Shown: positions 8,149 to 15,047 of the stretch, one piece after another
Position numbering within the stretch: position 1 is the first letter of the stretch
Layout of the letters: every line of letters begins with the position of its first letter
Program-made: the position numbers and the translations under genes
Source of the DNA: an uncultured Methanosarcinales archaeon
Lineage (GTDB): Archaea > Halobacteriota > Methanosarcinia > Methanotrichales > Methanotrichaceae
Length of the DNA stretch: 21,978 bases
Direction: 5' to 3'
Assembly: GCA_937864385.1 (NCBI GenBank)
Contig: CALMJN010000481.1
Coordinates: forward strand, 1-21,978
Notes under the pieces: model-generated
What the model saw: only the letters and a program-made list of their open reading frames with translations
Databases searched by the model: none
What the model was told of the DNA's origin: nothing

Positions 8149-8766
8149 ATGCACAGCCCCATCAAGGCATTGACCGCAGTGCGGGATTGCTTTTACCAGG
8201 ATATAGCCGATAGAGTCTCAGCCAGGGTACACAAGGGAAATGTGCTTGATATAGGCGCAGGACGGGGCATTCTCGTCCTCAAGATGGCAGAGAAGAGCCC
8301 CGGCTTGAAGGCTTACGGAATAGATATCTCGCAAAAGGCAATTGAAGCTGCCAGGGCAATAGCCCGGAAGGCCGGGCTGGCAGATTCCAGCCATTTCGAT
8401 GCGGGCGATGTATGCAGCCTGCCCTATGAGGATGAATTCTTCGCCCTGGTGGTCAGCACCTTCAGCCTGCACCACTGGCCGGATGCAACCGCCGGGCTGA
8501 ATGAGATCTACAGAGTATTGGAGCCGGGAGGCGAGGCCTGGATTTACGATCACTGGAGGGATCCATCTCCAGAGGCCAGGCAAAATCTGGCAAGGGATTT
8601 CGGCAGACTGGCGGCATGGTTCGCATTATTCCACCTGCGTTTCGTCTCCTCGGTCATGACTGAAGAAAGGGCCAGGATCATCCTGAATGATCCGTCTCTG
8701 AAGTTTCAGGAGAAAAGGCTGGAGCAGTGTGGCATATTCCTTCTCTTGAGACTGAAAAAAACCTGA
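8149..8766 (+). CDS. Class I SAM-dependent methyltransferase in ABC operon
   Basis: A 205-residue methyltransferase of the type 11 / UbiE-like fold. Motif I VLDIGAGRG is at residues 32-40, the acidic residue of motif II at YGIDIS, followed by DAGDVCSLPYEDEFFALVVSTFSLHHW and the post-motif LEPGGEAWIYDHW. It begins one base after the permease stop, with a near-perfect AAAGGAGG site 9 bases upstream, so it is the third gene of the exporter operon. The substrate cannot be read from sequence; small-molecule methylation linked to export is a possibility (inference). The C-terminus lacks any extra domain. Confidence 0.88.
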   Translation: MHSPIKALTAVRDCFYQDIADRVSARVHKGNVLDIGAGRGILVLKMAEKSPGLKAYGIDISQKAIEAARAIARKAGLADSSHFDAGDVCSLPYEDEFFALVVSTFSLHHWPDATAGLNEIYRVLEPGGEAWIYDHWRDPSPEARQNLARDFGRLAAWFALFHLRFVSSVMTEERARIILNDPSLKFQEKRLEQCGIFLLLRLKKT

Positions 8767-8788
8767 TGCAGGCTTCAAGTAAAATATA

Positions 8789-8810
8789 GGTTTGGGTTTG
8801 GGGTTTGGGG
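8789..8810 (+). other. G-quadruplex-capable G-tract
   Basis: Four G-runs of 2, 3, 4 and 4 bases are separated by three identical TTT spacers on the + strand, just after the methyltransferase stop and upstream of the TATA-like GTATATATC at 8831-8839. The regular GGTTT spacing could fold as a two- or three-tier G-quadruplex in RNA or DNA. Confidence 0.6.
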
Positions 8811-8830
8811 AATGCTGCATATATGGCCGG

Positions 8831-8839
8831 GTATATATC
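8831..8839 (+). promoter_or_regulatory. TATA-like box for CGGC-domain gene
   Basis: GTATATATC, centred about 31 bases before the ATG at 8866, would give a transcript with a leader of only a few bases. Confidence 0.4.
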
Positions 8840-8865
8840 GGCGCACCGGAAGATGAGGTTAGGAT

Positions 8866-9198
8866 ATGACCAAAGTCGGCATAATAAGATGTCAGCAGAC
8901 CGAGGACATGTGCCCCGGAACCATGGATTTTAAGATTGCATCAGAGGGAAAGATGGCCTTTGCCGAGACCGGCCCGGTTGATATCGTGGGCTTCGTCTCC
9001 TGCGGAGGATGCCCGGGAAAGAGGGCCGTCTCCAGGGCGGCCCTGATGGTGGAGCGTGGAGCAGAGGCCATAGTCATCGCCTCCTGCATCAGCCGGGGAA
9101 ATCCGATAGACTTTCCCTGTCCCCATTATGAAGAGATCAAGAATGGCATATCCAAAAAGGTTGGCTCAAGGGCTAAGATAATCGAGTGGACCCACTGA
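8866..9198 (+). CDS. CGGC-domain protein (small cysteine-rich, putative metal-binding)
   Basis: A complete 110-residue protein made of one CGGC domain, found mostly in anaerobic archaea and bacteria. It starts MTKVGIIRCQQTEDMCPGT and carries the defining CGGC at residues 46-49 inside VGFVSCGGCPGKRAV. Other cysteines are Cys9, Cys16, Cys74 and Cys85. The regular spacing at the ends of predicted strands suggests a metal or redox site, but no reaction is established for the family. GAGGTTAGG lies directly upstream. It appears to be its own transcription unit, convergent with the next gene on the other strand. The metal-rich neighbourhood fits a role in metal or thiol handling, which remains inference. 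Confidence 0.85.
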   Translation: MTKVGIIRCQQTEDMCPGTMDFKIASEGKMAFAETGPVDIVGFVSCGGCPGKRAVSRAALMVERGAEAIVIASCISRGNPIDFPCPHYEEIKNGISKKVGSRAKIIEWTH

Positions 9199-9221
9199 GC
9201 TGCCCTCTCTCCGGCAGAGCT
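9198..9221. terminator. Hairpin between convergent genes
   Basis: AGCTGCC (9198-9204) can pair with GGC and AGCT (9213-9221) with a 2-base bulge. It spans the stop codons of the convergent CGGC and methyltransferase genes and might end both transcripts. No strong T-run follows. Confidence 0.3.
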
Positions 9222-9852
9222 ACCTCTTTCGGGCGGAGATGGCCACAAAAGCTCCCCTGCCGTGGCCCTCTTCAAACGGCTCTGCTGCATTTATATCTTT
9301 GATGCCCTTGAATACGGTCTGACGGGTGGCGATGAGGTCAAAATCAAGGCTTTCCAGCCAGAGGATAACCTGTTCCACTGAATGGAAATGAGCATATTTG
9401 TAGAACTTGCTCCCGGCCTTTTTCCTTTCATATTCCTTGCCTAGAGGGCTATTTGGATCGATCATGCCGATGATGATCCGCCCCCCAGGCCTCAAAATCC
9501 TCTTTGCCTCCGCCAGAGCTTGCAGGGGCTTTTCCAGGAAGCAGATAGTGGTCACCATCAACACGAAGTGGAAGGATTCATCCTGGAAGGGAAGGGCTTC
9601 CGCTTTTGCCTCATGAACCTCTATGCTTCTCCGGCGCGCCCTGTCGGCCATCGCGTTTGCCGGTTCCACGCCGATCCTGATCCCCAGAGGACCGGCGAAC
9701 CGGCCCGTTCCAACGCCAATCTCCAATCCAACTCCCACGGCCGGGATGAGGTCTCGCAGGGCCAGAATCTCAGATTTATAGGCCGCTTCATTATCCTCAA
9801 ACCACTCGTCGTATTCTGCGGCGTGCTTTTCAAAGATCTCTATATTATTCAT
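9220..9852 (-). CDS. SAM-dependent methyltransferase (UbiE/type 11)
   Basis: A 210-residue class I methyltransferase. Motif I GLEIGVGTGRFA is at about residues 42-53, followed by the acidic loop IGVEPANAMADRAR, EALPFQDESFHFVLMVTTICFLEKP and RILRPGGRIIIGMIDP. The ATG at 9852 (MNNIEIFEKHAAEYDEWF) gives the usual start of this family; the frame stays open to 9945, but the extra 31 residues look unlike a protein domain and are omitted. There is no good ribosome binding site. The substrate is unknown. It shares the family fold but is clearly different in sequence from the methyltransferases at 8149 and 11359. Confidence 0.88.
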   Translation of the reverse strand: MNNIEIFEKHAAEYDEWFEDNEAAYKSEILALRDLIPAVGVGLEIGVGTGRFAGPLGIRIGVEPANAMADRARRRSIEVHEAKAEALPFQDESFHFVLMVTTICFLEKPLQALAEAKRILRPGGRIIIGMIDPNSPLGKEYERKKAGSKFYKYAHFHSVEQVILWLESLDFDLIATRQTVFKGIKDINAAEPFEEGHGRGAFVAISARKR

Positions 9853-9963
9853 GATCTTCTGCCACAGATTCCAGGATTGCGCTTTTTGCAGATGAATTCT
9901 TCCACCACATCGGGCAAGACGGAGCAGCGCTGTCCTCGCTCGCACCTTGAATTTAAAAGAGTT

Positions 9964-11148
9964 CTACCTCCTCCGCCGGTATCCTACAACTGCAAAGAGC
10001 AGGGCTGCCACAAAAATCAGGACCGGGAAGAGGGAAAGGGTGGCTGTGAGCCCGAACTGATCGGCAATTGCGCCCGAGACAGATACACCGAGGCCTCCCG
10101 CGCCCATGGCTATACCCATGAATAGGCCAGAGATCAGGCCAATCCGGCTGGGCATAAGCTCGTGAGCCATGGCAATGGTCACCGAGAACGAGGCCCAGAG
10201 GAAGAACCCAAAGCAGAGCATGGCGGCAACCTGAAGCGCACCACCTGTCAGTAGAATCGCGGCAAAGGCGGGAATGGAGCAGAGGGTAGTTGCGACGGCA
10301 ACCGGTTTTCGGCCCATCCGATCGGAGAGGTAGCCTCCGGTCAGCTGCCCGACAACCCCAGCAATGAGCATGGCGCTGATAAAGAAGGTTGCCTCAATCA
10401 GAGGGTATCCGCTCAGGACAAGGTAGGTGGGCAGGAAGGTCATTGCCCCGAAAGTGACCCAGGAGCGAAGGGTCGAACCGGCAAAGAGGAGTATCACCGG
10501 CCTCCAGTTCTCCTCGCCGCCGGACTGTACCTGCTGCGGTGCCACCGGGCAGATGTCCGGGATGGGGCGGACGGTGAGAAGAAGTGCGCCGAGGACAGCG
10601 GGTATTAAAAGCCAGGTTACGGCGGGAAGGCCTCCGGTAGTGATCACAATGCCGCCGAGGATCGGCCCGAGGGCCTGACCGAGGTTTCCCCCCACGATAA
10701 AGAAAGAGGTGAGGCGGCCCCGGTTACTTGATACCGCAATCGCCGCTACCTTGCAGAGAGCGCCGGGATGGAAGGTTGCGGCGCCCACAGAGGCGATGCC
10801 AACCGAGCAGAGCATGATCATGTAGTGGTCTGACAGCAGCCCCAGAAAGGCGATCCCGCAGCCGGAGAGGAGTACGGAGACTGCCACGCTGACCCGAAAT
10901 CCTCGCTTATCTGAGAGACTGCCGAAGACCGGCTGGAGGATCGAGGAGATCAGGCTATGCATCACCGGGAGGAGCGCGGCCTGGGTATAGCTGTACCCGA
11001 GGGTGGTGATGAGGAGCGGCTGGAGTGCCATCAGCACCGGGGCATAGATGTCGTTGATGAGATGCGCCAGCGTCAGCTGGGCGATCTCCCGCACCCTTGA
11101 TGGGGGTTGTGCCGCCTGATCGTGCTGCATGGCCGTGCTCACGCTCAT
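9964..11148 (-). CDS. MFS exporter, fosmidomycin-resistance (Fsr)-like
   Basis: A 394-residue major facilitator protein with about 12 hydrophobic helices. The N-terminal LTLAHLINDIYAPVLMALQPLL and LGYSYTQAALLPVMHSL segments are typical of Fsr-like transporters, followed by the loop 2-3 motif GSLSDKRGFR and its repeat GGYLSDRMGRK in the second half. Such proteins export small molecules by proton antiport; the natural substrate here is unknown. An ATG at 11148 lies about 25 bases after a TATA-like CATATAAG at 11169-11176, which suggests a leaderless mRNA and supports this start; a second in-frame ATG is at 11130. Codon use looked somewhat different from neighbours by eye, so horizontal transfer is possible but not shown. 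Confidence 0.9.
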   Translation of the reverse strand: MSVSTAMQHDQAAQPPSRVREIAQLTLAHLINDIYAPVLMALQPLLITTLGYSYTQAALLPVMHSLISSILQPVFGSLSDKRGFRVSVAVSVLLSGCGIAFLGLLSDHYMIMLCSVGIASVGAATFHPGALCKVAAIAVSSNRGRLTSFFIVGGNLGQALGPILGGIVITTGGLPAVTWLLIPAVLGALLLTVRPIPDICPVAPQQVQSGGEENWRPVILLFAGSTLRSWVTFGAMTFLPTYLVLSGYPLIEATFFISAMLIAGVVGQLTGGYLSDRMGRKPVAVATTLCSIPAFAAILLTGGALQVAAMLCFGFFLWASFSVTIAMAHELMPSRIGLISGLFMGIAMGAGGLGVSVSGAIADQFGLTATLSLFPVLIFVAALLFAVVGYRRRR

Positions 11149-11168
11149 GCGGACGGCTTCTCTATACT

Positions 11169-11176
11169 CTTATATG
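11169..11176 (-). promoter_or_regulatory. TATA-like box for MFS gene
   Basis: CATATAAG on the minus strand is centred about 25 bases before the MFS start codon, the distance expected between an archaeal TATA box and the transcription start of a leaderless message. Confidence 0.5.
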
Positions 11177-11229
11177 AGGTTAGTTCCTGAATAGGCTCGC
11201 CGCAAAAAGATCCGAATGCCCAAAAGGTT

Positions 11230-11246
11230 CGGGCGAGAAATGCCCG
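11230..11246. other. Short hairpin in divergent intergenic region
   Basis: CGGGC and GCCCG flank a 7-base loop. This is one of two hairpin candidates in the 210-base region between the divergent MFS and methyltransferase genes. Confidence 0.35.
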
Positions 11247-11282
11247 TTTATCGTGTCAGTCGATAGACCGATGCAGCCGGCA

Positions 11283-11307
11283 ATCCGCCCAGCAAATACC
11301 GGCGGAT
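11283..11307. other. Inverted repeat in divergent intergenic region
   Basis: ATCCGCC and GGCGGAT are perfect 7-base arms around an 11-base loop, lying about 50 bases upstream of the methyltransferase start. It could be an operator or RNA hairpin. A further imperfect palindrome (GAAAAGA-AA-TCTTTTTC) lies at 11315-11331. Confidence 0.4.
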
Positions 11308-11358
11308 GATAACTGAAAAGAAATCTTTTTCATATCTAAGCTCCCATAACAATCCCAT

Positions 11359-12210
11359 ATGCCGGAACATAGCTACCTCGGCCTGGCCTCAGCCATGCAC
11401 CGCCTTACCGAGCTGGTCATTCGCGCCGCTATGTCCGAGCTTTCATTCCCATCCCTCAGTGGCCGGGCCTCTTGCGGGCTCGACGCCGCCTGCGGAAATG
11501 GAGATCACAGCATCTGGCTGGCCCAGGCCCTCTTGCCGGAGGGGCAGGTAACGGGCCTTGATATCTGCAGGGAGGGGCTGCTTCAGGCCAGGAAGGCCTC
11601 AGCAAAAGCAGGTTTAGCTGATAAGCTGGCCTATATCCAGGGAGACCTCCATTCTCTGCCTTTCAGAGATCGTGCCTTCGACTGGGCCTGGTGCGCGGAC
11701 TGCCTCTGGCCGGGCCCGAAGTCCCAGGGCTTTCTGGGAATGGACCCGATGCCCGTTCTGGAAGAGCTGGTGCGGGTGGTAAGGCCTGGAGGGCTTATTG
11801 CCATATTATTCTGGTCATCGCAGCGGCTCCTTCCCGGCCACCCTTACCTCGAGGCCCGGCTCAATGCTACCCGGGCGGCGTGCTATCCATTCCAGGAGGG
11901 CGGCAGCTTTTTGGATCACATCTTATCCGCACCCGTATGGCTGCATCAGGCCGGGCTGGAGAAGATCAGGGGGCAGACATTTGTGGCCGATCTGCACACA
12001 GCCGTCGACGGCCAGGCTGGAGATGATCTGGCCGCCTGCTTTCAAATGCTCTGGGGAAGGGCAATGCCGGAGCTATCGGAAGCGGATAAAGCGCAATTCG
12101 AAAGGCTCTGCCATAAAAGCTCCCCGGATTTCATCGCCAATCGACCTGGATATTATGGTTTTATCACTTACACCCTCTTCTTTGGACTGGTCACTTCAAG
12201 GCCGAGATGA
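11359..12210 (+). CDS. SAM-dependent methyltransferase
   Basis: A 283-residue class I methyltransferase. Motif I GLDAACGNGDHSIW lies at about residues 40-53, followed by GLDICREGLLQARK, GDLHSLPFRDRAFDWAWCADCLW and VVRPGGLIAILFW. The C-terminal 120 residues are longer than in minimal family members and contain a helical part ending in FITYTLFFGLV. No ribosome binding site precedes the ATG, but a TATA-like CATATCTAAG at 11331-11340 is centred about 24 bases before it, which suggests a leaderless transcript. It is transcribed divergently from the MFS gene. Substrate unknown. Confidence 0.87.
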   Translation: MPEHSYLGLASAMHRLTELVIRAAMSELSFPSLSGRASCGLDAACGNGDHSIWLAQALLPEGQVTGLDICREGLLQARKASAKAGLADKLAYIQGDLHSLPFRDRAFDWAWCADCLWPGPKSQGFLGMDPMPVLEELVRVVRPGGLIAILFWSSQRLLPGHPYLEARLNATRAACYPFQEGGSFLDHILSAPVWLHQAGLEKIRGQTFVADLHTAVDGQAGDDLAACFQMLWGRAMPELSEADKAQFERLCHKSSPDFIANRPGYYGFITYTLFFGLVTSRPR

Positions 12211-12249
12211 CCTTCGTGAATCTGATTATCTGATTCAAGCAGCAAATTG

Positions 12250-12258
12250 AAATATATT
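12250..12258 (+). promoter_or_regulatory. TATA-like box for ZIP transporter gene
   Basis: AAATATATT is centred about 23 bases before the ATG at 12277, which has no ribosome binding site. Together they suggest a leaderless mRNA. Confidence 0.5.
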
Positions 12259-12276
12259 CGGCCCCATTGATTCTTT

Positions 12277-13035
12277 ATGGAAGGCAACATCCTGGCCGCC
12301 CTGGCTTTGACCCTCCTGGCCGGCCTTGCCACCGGCATAGGCAGCCTGGTGGCCTATTTCATCCCCAAGCCCGATCTGCGTTATCTCTCTTTGAGCCTGG
12401 GCTTTGCCGCAGGGGTGATGATCTATGTGGGCTTTGTGGACCTATTCTGCAACTCGCAAACCATACTGGGTTTCACCTATGCCAATATCTTCTTCCTGAT
12501 GGGCCTGTTTTTGATCTATCTGCTGGACCGCGCCGTTCCTCATATTCATATGGACGGACAGGTGGACTCTCAGTGCAATCGTCTCTATCGCAGCGGCATT
12601 ATGACCACCATCGGAATAGCCATTCATAACCTTCCGGAGGGCATGACCGTAGCCCTGGTATCACTGGCGGACCTGCGCCTGGGTGTGCCGGTGGCTATAG
12701 CCATAGCCATCCACAACATCCCGGAGGGGCTGGCCTGCAGCATTCCTCTCTACTGCGCCACATCCGATCGCAGAAAGTCCTGTTTGTTCTCCTTTGCCGC
12801 GGGCATGACCGAGCCATTGGGAGCAATAGTCGCCGTTGTCCTGCTCTATCCCTTCCTCAGCGACTGGCTGCTGGCGGCAGCCTCGGCCATGGTAGCCGGG
12901 ATCATGGTCTTCCTGTGCTTTGATGAGCTGATACCCATTGCCAACCGATACGGCAGCGAGCATCTTACCAACCTGGGAATCATAGCAGGCTTTGCTGTCA
13001 TGATGATCGGGCTCGGCCTGATGGGAACCTTTTAG
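12277..13035 (+). CDS. zupT: ZIP-family divalent metal transporter (ZupT-like)
   Basis: A 252-residue membrane protein with about eight helices. The two metal-binding helices are clear: HNLPEG at residues 117-122 (helix 4) and HNIPEG at 146-151 (helix 5), the ZupT pattern, with a further E in GMTEPLGA near 179. A histidine-bearing cytoplasmic loop (HIHMDG, about 89-94) may sense or bind metal. ZupT imports Zn2+ and, less specifically, Fe2+, Mn2+ and Co2+. Length is normal for ZupT (about 250-260). The gene seems monocistronic with its own leaderless-type promoter. Selectivity cannot be read from sequence alone; with Feo upstream and ferritin-like genes downstream, iron or zinc are the leading options. 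Confidence 0.92.
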   Translation: MEGNILAALALTLLAGLATGIGSLVAYFIPKPDLRYLSLSLGFAAGVMIYVGFVDLFCNSQTILGFTYANIFFLMGLFLIYLLDRAVPHIHMDGQVDSQCNRLYRSGIMTTIGIAIHNLPEGMTVALVSLADLRLGVPVAIAIAIHNIPEGLACSIPLYCATSDRRKSCLFSFAAGMTEPLGAIVAVVLLYPFLSDWLLAAASAMVAGIMVFLCFDELIPIANRYGSEHLTNLGIIAGFAVMMIGLGLMGTF

Positions 13036-13101
13036 CTTTACCTTTCAAATGATCTCAATCCTCCCCTGGCTATAACGAAGATCCGGGTCTTCCCCTTGAC
13101 A

Positions 13102-13114
13102 ATATTTAAATAAT
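13102..13114 (+). promoter_or_regulatory. TATA-like box for secreted DUF2202 gene
   Basis: ATATTTAAATAAT fits an archaeal TATA element and would start transcription near 13133, giving a leader of about 55 bases that contains the AGGCC/T8/GGCCT hairpin. Confidence 0.4.
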
Positions 13115-13134
13115 TTCCGGCTATAATAGTGAGC

Positions 13135-13152
13135 AGGCCTTTTTTTTGGCCT
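13135..13152 (+). other. Hairpin with T8 loop in 5' leader of DUF2202 gene
   Basis: AGGCC and GGCCT are perfect 5-base arms enclosing a run of eight T. The element lies between the ZIP gene and the DUF2202 gene. The T-run could terminate read-through from the ZIP gene, or attenuate the downstream gene if the promoter is at 13102-13114. Confidence 0.4.
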
Positions 13153-13188
13153 TTGATAGATGGATGGGTTTCCTTTAGGTGATGGATG

Positions 13189-13839
13189 ATGAAGATGCTG
13201 ATATTGAGCTTCAGCTTGCTGCTGATCTCGGCAATGAACACGGTATATGCTTCTGACCAGGACTTGATGGTGGTGGATGAGAATCAGACTACAGCAGTCA
13301 ATGAGACTGCTTTGAGCCTTGCTCTGGCTGGTGAGGCCTCAGGCGCGCTTACCTTCCAGGAAGAAGAGGGGCTGCTCTTCATGGCCGAGGAGGAGAAGCT
13401 GGCGGGAGACGTATATTCCTCTTTAAATGAAGTCTGGAATCTGCGCGTCTTTGACAACATCGGCCGGGCAGAGCAGACCCACCAGGCAGCAGTGGAGACG
13501 CTTTTGGAAAGATACTCCCTTGCCGTTCCAGCCAAACCGGCTGGAGAGTTCTCCAATGAAACCCTGCAGAGCCTCTACAATGATCTGGTCAGCCGGGGAG
13601 AGGCTTCCCTTGAAGAGGCACTTCGTGTCGGCGCGGCCATAGAGGAGATAGACATCCTGGATCTGCAAGAGCGCATGGCTCAGACAGACAGGGAGGATAT
13701 ATTGCTGGTCTACTCCAACCTCAAGCGTGGATCGGAGAATCATCTGCGGGCCTTTGTCAATAACCTTGAGCGGCGTGGCATTGAGTACAGTCCTGAGCAC
13801 CTATCCCAGGAAGAATATGATGAGATAATTAGCGGCTGA
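13189..13839 (+). CDS. Secreted DUF2202 ferritin-like protein
   Basis: A 216-residue protein with a signal peptide (MKMLILSFSLLLISAMNTVYAS, cleavage probably near residue 22) and one DUF2202 domain from about residue 57. DUF2202 has the ferritin-like four-helix layout. Candidate diiron ligands are visible: EEEK (67-70), EQTH (95-98), the EE of IEEIDILDL (152-153) and ENH (183-185). No enzymatic function is established. GGTGAT lies 5 bases before the ATG at 13189; an ATG at 13186 is too close to that site. It is secreted or exposed on the cell surface. The downstream lipoprotein at 16233 carries the same domain at its C-terminus, so the two are paralogues. Confidence 0.88.
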   Translation: MKMLILSFSLLLISAMNTVYASDQDLMVVDENQTTAVNETALSLALAGEASGALTFQEEEGLLFMAEEEKLAGDVYSSLNEVWNLRVFDNIGRAEQTHQAAVETLLERYSLAVPAKPAGEFSNETLQSLYNDLVSRGEASLEEALRVGAAIEEIDILDLQERMAQTDREDILLVYSNLKRGSENHLRAFVNNLERRGIEYSPEHLSQEEYDEIISG

Positions 13840-13850
13840 TCTACGAACAT

Positions 13851-14093
13851 ATGATCGCTCTAAAAAAGATACGTCAGTTGATAATGGGAGCCTCTGAGGT
13901 TGTCTCTATCAAGGAGCTTACGGCCAGGAACTCGGGTAGCTATCTGTTTGTTCAGGCCAGTCTGATCTTCTGGGTTGCTGATCTCAGGAGATTGCATCTG
14001 GCCAGTTGGCGCATTGAAGCCAAGATCCGGGCGGAGTTTCCCAATGTGGACAGTGTGAAGAACATCCTCAGATATGCTGCTGCTCTGCAGTAG
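13851..14093 (+). pseudogene. CDF transporter C-terminal domain fragment (5'-truncated, ends at amber)
   Basis: Eighty residues that match only the cytoplasmic dimerisation domain of cation diffusion facilitators: ASEVVSIKELTARNSG at the start, ASLIFWVADLRRLHLASW in the middle and the typical RIEAKIRAEFPNVDSV at the end. The six membrane helices that should precede it are absent; the secreted DUF2202 gene occupies that place and an in-frame stop lies at 13830. It ends at TAG 14091-14093, after which the same frame continues as the NifX-like part. CDF proteins with a fused C-terminal NifX-like domain occur in anaerobes, so this looks like a decayed remnant. A stand-alone regulatory domain cannot be excluded. 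There is no clear ribosome binding site. Confidence 0.6.
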
Positions 14094-14144
14094 GCAGAGG
14101 GAGCGGCTGGGGAGCACTTAGGGGAGACGCCTTACCTAGCCCTG

Positions 14145-14429
14145 GTGAATATCCACCTGCAGGAGATGAAGCTCTCCAAGCAGAAGATCACAGCCAATCT
14201 CTATCACGACCTGGCCATGGGAAAAGCCCCAAGTTGTGGCCCGATTACTGCTTGCGTATGCGTAATGCCCGACATTGTCATAACCCGGGATAACCTGGAG
14301 AGAAAGGGGCCTGGATATGCCTTTGCCGAGGCAGGAGTGGAGATCAGACAGACCGAAGCCAGCACACTGGATGAGCTGATTAGGGATCTTTTGGAAAGGG
14401 GATCTGTACGATCCGTACGAATGGTTTAA
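14145..14429 (+). pseudogene. NifX-like domain fragment, continuation of the CDF relic
   Basis: This is in the same frame as the fragment at 13851-14093. From 14094 the translation reads AEGAAGEHLGETPYLALV, closely like the start of the cofactor-binding domain fused to CDF proteins, and it ends ITRDNLERKGPGYAFAEAGVEIRQTEA, another hallmark. A middle segment (GKAPSCGPITACVCVMPD) does not look like the family, which may mark small frame-disrupting changes. The first start codon after the amber is GTG 14145, inside the domain and without a binding site, so independent translation would give a domain lacking its first strand. This supports a pseudogene rather than a working gene. Confidence 0.55.
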
Positions 14430-14552
14430 ATACAAAGTCGCATATAAGCGTAATTATGGTGTCAACCTCTTTGGCAATTGTCTGTCTGAAGAGGAAAAGT
14501 CAGAATGTATTGCTGCAAGTGGGTTTTGAAAATATAAATCAGCGAGGCTCTA

Positions 14553-15047
14553 ATGAAGATATGTGTTACAGCAGGAGCATCGGGCCTTGATGCTCCCATG
14601 GATCCCAGGTTTGGGCGGTGCCCATTCTTTGTGGTGGTAGATCTGGATAGCATGAGCGAGATATCCATTGCCAATGCCAATGTCAATGCCAGCAGTGGCG
14701 CAGGCATTCAGGCCGCCCAGGAGGTGGCCAGGCAGGGCGCTGTAGCTCTGATCACCGGAAACATCGGCCCCAATGCCATGCAGACTCTCTCGGCTGCCAA
14801 TATCGATGTTTATCTGCATCAGGGCGGAGGAAGCGTCAGAGATGCGGTTGAGAGGTTCAAGAGGGGCGAGCTTACAAAAGTCTCCGGGCCTTCTGTGCAG
14901 GCTCATGCCGGCATGGGCCAGGGCATGGGAAGAGGCGGTGGCCAGGGCATGGGAAGAGGCGGTGGCCAGGGCATGGGAAGAGGCGGTGGCCAGGGCATGG
15001 GAAGAGGTGGCGGTCAGGGCATGGGAAGAGGAGGCCAGGGACAGTGA
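14553..15047 (+). CDS. NifX-like (dinitrogenase FeMo cofactor domain) protein with Gly/Met/Arg repeat tail
   Basis: A 164-residue protein of the NifX/NifB-C/MTH1175-like family, small domains that bind Fe-S or FeMo cofactors and are common in anaerobes without nitrogenase. MKICVTAG and DAPMDPRFGRCPFFVVVD mark the N-terminus and LITGNIGPNAMQTLSAANIDVYL the second half. From residue 121 the tail is five copies of GQGMGRGG, encoded by a 24-base tandem repeat. GAGG lies 5 bases before the ATG, and a TATA-like AATATAAAT is at 14530-14538. The stop overlaps the GTG of the next gene. No nif genes are present here, so a nitrogenase role is unlikely on this evidence; cofactor or metal-cluster handling is the reasonable guess. 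Confidence 0.88.
   Translation: MKICVTAGASGLDAPMDPRFGRCPFFVVVDLDSMSEISIANANVNASSGAGIQAAQEVARQGAVALITGNIGPNAMQTLSAANIDVYLHQGGGSVRDAVERFKRGELTKVSGPSVQAHAGMGQGMGRGGGQGMGRGGGQGMGRGGGQGMGRGGGQGMGRGGQGQ
14916..15035 (+). repeat. Five 24-base tandem repeats coding GQGMGRGG
   Basis: Units start at 14916, 14940, 14964, 14988 and 15012. The first three are identical by eye, the fourth differs near its end and the fifth is diverged and one base short before leaving the pattern. All remain in frame with the NifX-like gene, so copy-number change would alter only tail length. Confidence 0.85.

Noticed and set aside
9853..9945. Upstream extension of the minus-strand methyltransferase
   Set aside because: The 31 added residues look like translated intergenic sequence, and MNNIEIFEKHAAEYDEWF is the usual start of this family.
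13096..13127. TTGACA and TATAAT resembling a bacterial sigma-70 promoter before the DUF2202 gene
   Set aside because: Spacing is about 20 bases, too long, and the host is archaeal; ATATTTAAATAAT in the same place works as a TATA box.
14091..14093. Amber codon read as pyrrolysine in a CDF-NifX protein
   Set aside because: At least seven genes in the window end in TAG, the membrane half of the protein is missing, and the residue is not at a known Pyl position. Decay is simpler.
14916..15035. Tandem repeats as a CRISPR array
   Set aside because: Units are directly adjacent with no unique spacers and code in frame for GQGMGRGG.
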